Assembly (NCBI GenBank): GCA_964480525.1 | Contig: CAYZOV010000009.1 | Location: 3,405 to 67,404 of the forward strand | DNA from: JAAZZIT01 sp964480525 | GTDB taxonomy: Bacteria > Bacillota > Clostridia > Oscillospirales > Ruminococcaceae | Direction of reading: 5' to 3' | Length of the DNA stretch: 64,000 nt | Part shown: piece by piece, positions 60,246 through 64,000 of the stretch | Position numbering within the stretch: position 1 is the first letter of the stretch | Layout of the letters: every line of letters begins with the position of its first letter | Program-made: the position numbers and the translations under genes | Notes under the pieces: generated by a model | The model's input: only the letters and a program-made list of their open reading frames with translations | Told to the model about the DNA's origin: nothing | Databases searched by the model: none

Positions 60246-60731
60246 TTAGTTTTCGCAAAGATTTTCAAAAAACTCTTTAATTTTTTTGGAATTTCCGTAA
60301 TCCCAAAAGCCTGCGAAAATTCCCACCAGCATAAATGCCAGCGACAACAACGCATACGGCGGATTTTCCACAACTAAAACTACCGTAATCATAAACGTCA
60401 AAACCACCCACACAAGGCAAAATAGGTACGCTGAAATTCCCTGTCTGAGATAGCCCTGAATTTTACAGCCCTTGTCGGTGTCGATGACTACGCCGTTAAA
60501 CCTAACCCCGCCACCGTCACGCTTTTTTACGTTGTGGTGATATACCGTAAAGGCGTTTTCTCGGCGTGAACCATAGAAAAAGTCCTCGCTGAAATGATTT
60601 TTTATAATTTTGTTCACCTTGAAAAGTCCCGTTTCCTTTGGCGAATAAATGCAACCGTTAAGTTTTTGCAAAAACTTTTTTGCCGACATAGAACTTTCAA
60701 AGTTGAGTTTTTTCGGTATAATTCTTAACAA
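60246..60731 (-). CDS. Small membrane protein of unknown function (between hisS and aspS)
   Basis: 161 residues. The soluble first 90 residues include F-Y-G-S-R-R-E-N-A-F-T-V-Y-H-H-N-V and R-D-G-G-G-V-R-F-N-G-V-V-I-D-T-D-K-G; two membrane helices follow (about 98-118 and 124-144), then a charged tail. TTG 60731 with AAAGGAG nine bases upstream is the likely start. It lies between the 106-residue Cys protein and aspS with short gaps, so it is part of the synthetase operon. I know no family. Confidence 0.75.
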   Translation of the reverse strand: MLRIIPKKLNFESSMSAKKFLQKLNGCIYSPKETGLFKVNKIIKNHFSEDFFYGSRRENAFTVYHHNVKKRDGGGVRFNGVVIDTDKGCKIQGYLRQGISAYLFCLVWVVLTFMITVVLVVENPPYALLSLAFMLVGIFAGFWDYGNSKKIKEFFENLCEN

Positions 60732-60745
60732 GTGACTTTGCTCCT

Positions 60746-61066
60746 TTATTTTGTAGGATAATTGTCAGGGTTAAATACCTTGTCGTTGATTTTCAGCTGA
60801 CCGTCGCCTAGCTCAACGTCGCAGATAAGCCCGTAAATTTCACCGCAGTTTGTGCATTTCACCTGATGAAACATTCTTCTTTGGTAAAACGCAATAACCT
60901 TTTCTTCAATATTTCCGAAAACTCGGTCAAACGGACAAGTCATATATGTCGGCTCAATTTCACCGTTTTTCTCCATTTCGGACAAAAGCTTAATAACCTC
61001 TGCGTATTCCATTACGTCCCTAAAGCTATCTCTAGGGGTGATTTTTTCACATACTTTACAGCTCAT
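60746..61066 (-). CDS. Small Cys-rich protein of unknown function (between hisS and aspS)
   Basis: 106 residues, no membrane segment. C-K-V-C at residues 3-6, a lone Cys in T-C-P-F-D near 44 and C-T-N-C-G near 71 suggest one zinc site. Its start lies 23 bp after the hisS stop and is preceded by GAAAGGAATAA. It belongs to the hisS-aspS operon; family unrecognised. Confidence 0.75.
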   Translation of the reverse strand: MSCKVCEKITPRDSFRDVMEYAEVIKLLSEMEKNGEIEPTYMTCPFDRVFGNIEEKVIAFYQRRMFHQVKCTNCGEIYGLICDVELGDGQLKINDKVFNPDNYPTK

Positions 61067-61089
61067 AAATTTATTCCTTTCAAATCTCT

Positions 61090-62424
61090 TTAGAGATTGT
61101 TGTTAATGCTCTCAACAAACGCCTTGAAATCCTCGTCCTCGTCCATAAGAATGTCGTAGTAAACCTGACCGAAATCCTCGGTAAAGTTTTCGTCAAGATG
61201 AATGTCGGTTTGTTCGTGAGTTTTCATATTTTTAAGTTTTGCAACACCGTTTTCAAGCTCGCTGTCGCCCAAAACCACAACAAATCTTGCACCGATTTTG
61301 TCGGCATATTTCATCTGTGGCTTTAGACCTCTGCCCACGATGTCGTATTCTACCTTAAAGCCCTCTTTACGCAAAAGAGTTGTAAGCCAAACGGCTTTTT
61401 TCTGTGCGTTTTCGCCCATTGACGCAATGTAAAGGTCGGTCGGAAGTTCTTCCATAAATTCACAACCCTGTTTTTCCATTGTGAGAATAAGACGCTCCAG
61501 ACCCATACCAAATCCCAGCGCCGGAGTTTTTGCACCACCCAGAGTTTCGATAAGTCCGTCGTAACGTCCGCCAGCGCAAACAGTACCCTGTGCGCCGATG
61601 TCTGTTGTGATAAATTCAAAAACGGTTCTTGTGTAATAGTCAAGACCTCTTACGATTTTAGGGTTAATTTTAAACTCAATTCCCATAAGTGTGAGGTTTT
61701 CTTGAAATTTTTCAAAATGCTCTTTACAATCGTCACAGAGAAAGTCCAAAATCACAGGTGCGTTTTCGGCGATTTTAGAGCAAATCGGCGATTTACAGTC
61801 CAAAATTCTCATTGGGTTTCTGTCAAGACGGTCGTTACAGGTTTCGCAAAGTTCGGATTTGTAGCTTTCAAAGTATTCCTTTAGTGCCTTGTGATAATTT
61901 GCACGACATTCAGGACAGCCGATTGAGTTTATGTTAAGCTGAATATTTTTAAGTCCAACTCTGTCCAAAACGTTCTTTGCAAGTGCGATAATGTCGGCGT
62001 CTGCGCTAGGCGAAGCCGTACCTACCATTTCACAACCGAACTGGTGAAATTCTCTCAAACGACCTGCCTGTGGCTTTTCGTGACGAAAACACGAAAGAAT
62101 GTAGTATGCACGCTGCGGAAAACCCTCGTTAAGCACTCCGTTTTCAATCATTGCACGAATTGTACCTGCCGTACCCTCCGGACGCAAGGTGAACGTTGAG
62201 TCGCCTGTTGCCGAAACGGTGTACATTTCCTTTTGAACAACGTCCGTGGTGTCGCCCACCGAACGCACGAAAAGACCTGTTTCTTCAAAGGTCGGAATTC
62301 TAATTTCCTTAAATCCGAACTGTTGTGCTGTTTGCGTGACGATATTTTCAACGGTGTGCCATTTATAGCTTTCGCTCGGAACAACGTCCTGTGTGCCTTT
62401 AGGTTTCTGAATGTAGTTAGCCAT
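61090..62424 (-). CDS. hisS: Histidyl-tRNA synthetase
   Basis: 444 residues from ATG 62424 (AAAGGA eight bases upstream); the frame runs seven codons further without a ribosome site. Class II: K-P-K-G-T-Q-D-V at the start, motif 2 with L-R-P-E-G-T-A-G and S-C-F-R-H-E-K-P-Q-A-G-R-L-R-E-F-H-Q, HisA box G-L-D-Y-Y-T-R-T-V-F-E near residue 260, motif 3 G-F-G-M-G-L-E-R. An inserted stretch with four Cys (C-P-E-C, C-E-T-C, near 175-200) may bind zinc. First gene of the four-gene operon. Confidence 0.96.
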   Translation of the reverse strand: MANYIQKPKGTQDVVPSESYKWHTVENIVTQTAQQFGFKEIRIPTFEETGLFVRSVGDTTDVVQKEMYTVSATGDSTFTLRPEGTAGTIRAMIENGVLNEGFPQRAYYILSCFRHEKPQAGRLREFHQFGCEMVGTASPSADADIIALAKNVLDRVGLKNIQLNINSIGCPECRANYHKALKEYFESYKSELCETCNDRLDRNPMRILDCKSPICSKIAENAPVILDFLCDDCKEHFEKFQENLTLMGIEFKINPKIVRGLDYYTRTVFEFITTDIGAQGTVCAGGRYDGLIETLGGAKTPALGFGMGLERLILTMEKQGCEFMEELPTDLYIASMGENAQKKAVWLTTLLRKEGFKVEYDIVGRGLKPQMKYADKIGARFVVVLGDSELENGVAKLKNMKTHEQTDIHLDENFTEDFGQVYYDILMDEDEDFKAFVESINNNL

Positions 62425-62462
62425 ATAAAAAATCCTTTCAAACAAATTCTATACCAAATTAT

Positions 62463-62491
62463 ATTGTAACACAAAATCCCTTTGAGGTCAA
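62463..62491 (-). promoter_or_regulatory. Promoter of the hisS-aspS operon
   Basis: On the minus strand: TTGACC (62486-62491), 17-bp spacer, TACAAT (62463-62468). The leader is only about 30 bases, so there is no T-box. Confidence 0.85.
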
Positions 62492-62553
62492 GAAAAAACG
62501 CTTAATTTAAACAGAAAATCCCCAAATTTCAAGGTGCAAGGTTTGTTTGGGGT

Positions 62554-62582
62554 TTGACAAGGAATTATTTTTGTGTTAAACT
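62554..62582 (+). promoter_or_regulatory. Promoter of bioY
   Basis: TTGACA (62554-62559), 17-bp spacer, TAAACT (62577-62582). Confidence 0.85.
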
Positions 62583-62621
62583 CAGGAATGATTCAAGAAT
62601 TTTATGAACGGAGCTGAAAAA

Positions 62622-63164
62622 TTGAGGTCAAAAGTGCAAAATCTCACCTTATGCGGACTTTTTACGGCGATAATCTGCGTGTGTTCGTGGATAACTGTAC
62701 CTACGGCTGTGCCGTTTACCCTGCAAACGTTGGGGATTTTTTTGTCGGTAGGGGTTTGGGGTGCAAGATTGGGGCTATGCTCGGTGGCGACATATATACT
62801 TCTGGGAGCGGTGGGACTGCCTGTTTTTTCGGGTTTTCAAGGCGGAGCAGGGGTTTTGTTGGGTGCTACGGGCGGTTATATCTGGGGATTTGCGGTTGCT
62901 GTGGCGGTTATGTGGCTGTGGGAAAAGCTTTTCGGAAAAAGTATTAAGGCTTTTTTGGTTTCGCAAATTATCGCAATTTTTGTTTGCTACGCTTTGGGAA
63001 GTGCGTGGTTTTACGTTGTGTACGCAAAAAAAGTCGGCGACATAGGTTTTGCAGGCATAATTTCCACCTGCGTTTTGCCTTTTGTTATCCCCGACATGGC
63101 AAAAATCACCCTTGCGACAATTTTAACAAAAAAAATCAGAAAATTTGTTAGCTATGCTGAATAA
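62622..63164 (+). CDS. bioY: Biotin transporter BioY (ECF S-component)
   Basis: 180 residues from TTG 62622, eight bases after GGAG. The in-frame ATG at 62604 has only AGGA, 16 bases away, and would place that GGAG inside the gene; it would give 186 residues. Six helices. BioY features: T-V-P-F-T-L-Q-T-L near residue 30, Y-I-L-L-G-A-V-G-L-P-V-F and G-A-T-G-G-Y-I-W-G-F. It imports biotin with an EcfAA'T module encoded elsewhere. The intrinsic promoter has no obvious BirA site. Confidence 0.94.
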   Translation: MRSKVQNLTLCGLFTAIICVCSWITVPTAVPFTLQTLGIFLSVGVWGARLGLCSVATYILLGAVGLPVFSGFQGGAGVLLGATGGYIWGFAVAVAVMWLWEKLFGKSIKAFLVSQIIAIFVCYALGSAWFYVVYAKKVGDIGFAGIISTCVLPFVIPDMAKITLATILTKKIRKFVSYAE

Positions 63165-63170
63165 TTTTCC

Positions 63171-63205
63171 TTGACAAATTGCATAATATGTAGTACAATG
63201 TACTA
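63171..63205 (+). promoter_or_regulatory. Toxin-antitoxin promoter with overlapping operator
   Basis: TTGACA (63171-63176), 17-bp spacer, TACAAT (63194-63199). The -10 box lies inside the perfect palindrome TAGTACA-A-TGTACTA (63191-63205), as expected for autorepression by the ribbon-helix-helix antitoxin. Confidence 0.85.
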
Positions 63206-63221
63206 AAGAGGAGTTGATATT

Positions 63222-63443
63222 ATGGCTTTTTCAATTAGATTAACGGAAAAGGAAAAAATGTTAGCTGACAGTTATGCAAAAATGCACTCTATTTCGTTGG
63301 GTGAAGCGTTTAAACAAGCACTTTTTGAGAAAATTGAGGACGAATACGACCTTGCTGTGTATCAAGAAGCAATAGCAGAATATGAAAAAAATCCTGTAAC
63401 TTACAGCCACGAAGAAGTTGCAAAAATGCTTGAAATTGAGTAA
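63222..63443 (+). CDS. RelB/DUF6290-family antitoxin
   Basis: 73 residues. Ribbon-helix-helix start (A-F-S-I-R-L-T-E-K-E ... L-G-E-A-F-K-Q-A-L-F-E-K-I) and an acidic, probably disordered C-terminus that would wrap the toxin. AGAGGAG precedes ATG 63222. The stop overlaps the toxin start. Confidence 0.92.
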   Translation: MAFSIRLTEKEKMLADSYAKMHSISLGEAFKQALFEKIEDEYDLAVYQEAIAEYEKNPVTYSHEEVAKMLEIE

Positions 63444-63711
63444 GTATTCAGTAGAATATACCCCACAAGCTATCAAACAATTAAAAAAATTGGACAAAAG
63501 CACTCGTAAAATTATATATGCGTGGATAGATAAAAATTTACAAGGGTGCGAAAATCCCAGAGCAAAAGGCAAAGGTCTGACGGCTAATCGGAGTGGGCAA
63601 TGGCGTTACAGGATAGGCGATTATCGGCTTATTTGCGAAATAAAAGACGACGAGCTTATTATTCTTGCACTTAACGTGGGTCACAGACGGGATATTTACG
63701 AGAATAGCTGA
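63436..63711 (+). CDS. RelE/ParE-family toxin
   Basis: 91 residues from TTG 63436 (S-K-Y-S-V-E-Y-T-P-Q-A-I-K-Q-L-K-K-L), which overlaps the antitoxin end (ATTGAGTAA); other TTGs lie at 63430 and 63418. The RelE fold is shown by L-D-K-S-T-R-K-I, G-Q-W-R-Y-R-I-G-D-Y-R-L-I-C and V-G-H-R-R-D-I-Y. The Arg residues in R-Y-R-I-G-D-Y-R and the C-terminal H-R-R-D-I-Y are those expected in mRNA-cleaving RelE toxins. A terminator follows. Confidence 0.92.
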   Translation: MSKYSVEYTPQAIKQLKKLDKSTRKIIYAWIDKNLQGCENPRAKGKGLTANRSGQWRYRIGDYRLICEIKDDELIILALNVGHRRDIYENS

Positions 63712-63717
63712 AATTAA

Positions 63718-63742
63718 AAAGGGCGGATTTTCCGCTCTTTTT
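63718..63742 (+). terminator. Terminator of the toxin-antitoxin operon
   Basis: AAAGGGCGGA / TCCGCTCTTT stem (one G-U pair), TTT loop, then TT. Confidence 0.85.
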
Positions 63743-63802
63743 GTTTGTAAAAGTAAAAATTACACAACAAAAAAGCCTACAATTTTCATTGCAGGCTTTT
63801 CG

Positions 63803-63878
63803 TGGAGCGGATTACGAGGCTCGAACTCGCTACCTCCACCTTGGCAAGGTGGCGCTCTACCAGATGAGCTAAATCCGC
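63803..63878 (-). tRNA. tRNA-Gly (anticodon GCC)
   Basis: 76 nt on the minus strand: acceptor GCGGATT / AATCCGC, discriminator U, encoded CCA; D arm with AGCTC; anticodon arm CCACCTTGCCAAGGTGG with anticodon GCC; T loop TTCGAGC. Complete and regular. Confidence 0.96.
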
Positions 63879-63946
63879 ATATTAAATTTTTACCAAACTA
63901 AAGTATTTACGCCGAAAAGTTTTATATGTTTTTCAGCGTAAATCTT

Positions 63947-64000
63947 TGGTGCCTCCGGTCGGAATCGAACCAACGACACGGGGATTTTCAGTCCCCTGCT
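63947..64000 (-). tRNA. tRNA-Phe (anticodon GAA), 5' part outside window
   Basis: Minus strand, 3' end at 63947 with encoded CCA, discriminator A, acceptor CGGAGGC, T loop TTCGATT, and the anticodon arm GGGGACTGAAAATCCCC with anticodon GAA. The D arm and the acceptor 5' strand are past the window edge. It lies 68 bp upstream of tRNA-Gly, so both may be part of one tRNA cluster. Confidence 0.93.

Noticed and set aside
62425..62470. T-box riboswitch upstream of hisS
   Set aside because: The predicted promoter leaves a leader of about 30 nt, far too short for a T-box.
62583..62621. Biotin-related riboswitch or BirA operator before bioY
   Set aside because: The leader is short and shows no paired TTGTAAAC-like arms.

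Overview
The window is a moderately AT-rich bacterial chromosome segment of Gram-positive, clostridial type. It is most likely from an anaerobic, fibre-associated member of the Oscillospirales/Ruminococcaceae, although no rRNA is present to fix the taxonomy. The evidence is an rnf operon in clostridial order (…E-A-B), a trimeric electron-bifurcating [FeFe] hydrogenase, a Bacillus/Clostridium-style rimP-nusA-ylxR-ylxQ-infB-rbfA-nrnA-truB-ribF operon, ydbST, a csbB/yfhO pair, a secreted GH5 cellulase with a Thr-rich linker, strong Shine-Dalgarno sequences with many TTG/GTG starts, and clean TTGACA-N17-TATAAT promoters.

Layout. 1-1.9 kb: the end of the rnf operon (rnfE cut by the window edge, rnfA, rnfB) and its terminator. 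2.1-16.6 kb: one long transport operon behind a consensus promoter. It holds two LolD/MacB-like ABC ATPases (the second fused to an AbrB-type domain), a 981-residue secreted solute-binding protein with sugar-binding-like modules, a MalF/MalG pair, an NHL-propeller/TPR/membrane protein, a Yip1-like membrane protein, a 1087-residue secreted DUF5696 protein with FIVAR-like repeats, and a second MalF/MalG pair. 16.6-21.7 kb (mostly minus strand): ydbT/ydbS, a 109-bp tandem repeat, a lipoprotein, a zinc-ribbon membrane protein and alanine racemase. 21.9-24.3 kb: a SLOG protein, a degenerate LCP-like protein and a P-II-like protein. 24.3-33.9 kb: the translation/transcription operon from rimP to ribF, with gltX overlapping its end. 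34-38.9 kb: a GldA/GldF/GldG/DUF4340 transporter operon. 39-45.5 kb: a small orphan gene, a PAQR protein, an aquaporin, a minus-strand tail-anchored protein, GH5, an AI-2E-family protein and a TIGR01212 radical SAM protein. 45.5-46.7 kb: about 1.2 kb of non-coding mosaic, inverted-repeat and hairpin sequence. 46.7-51.4 kb: csbB-like glycosyltransferase, yfhO and a zinc-ribbon membrane protein. 51.6-55.9 kb: hydCBA. 56-62.4 kb: a tatD-linked radical SAM protein, a second GT2 with a permuted NlpC/P60-like protein (minus), and the hisS-X-Y-aspS operon (minus). 62.6-64 kb: bioY, a RelB/RelE-like toxin-antitoxin pair, tRNA-Gly(GCC) and a partial tRNA-Phe(GAA).

How the genes work together. HydABC couples NADH and reduced ferredoxin to H2, while Rnf couples ferredoxin/NAD redox chemistry to an ion gradient; together they are the redox core of a fermenting anaerobe. 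GH5 releases beta-glucan oligomers, and the 2-16 kb operon looks built to bind and import oligosaccharides with unusual extracytoplasmic accessories. That operon is the best candidate for an under-described system. It has two complete MalFG-type permease pairs and two ATPases of the wrong (LolD/MacB) family, one of them with an AbrB-type tail, and it conspicuously lacks an MsmX/MalK-type ATPase, a MacB-type permease and a conventional regulator.
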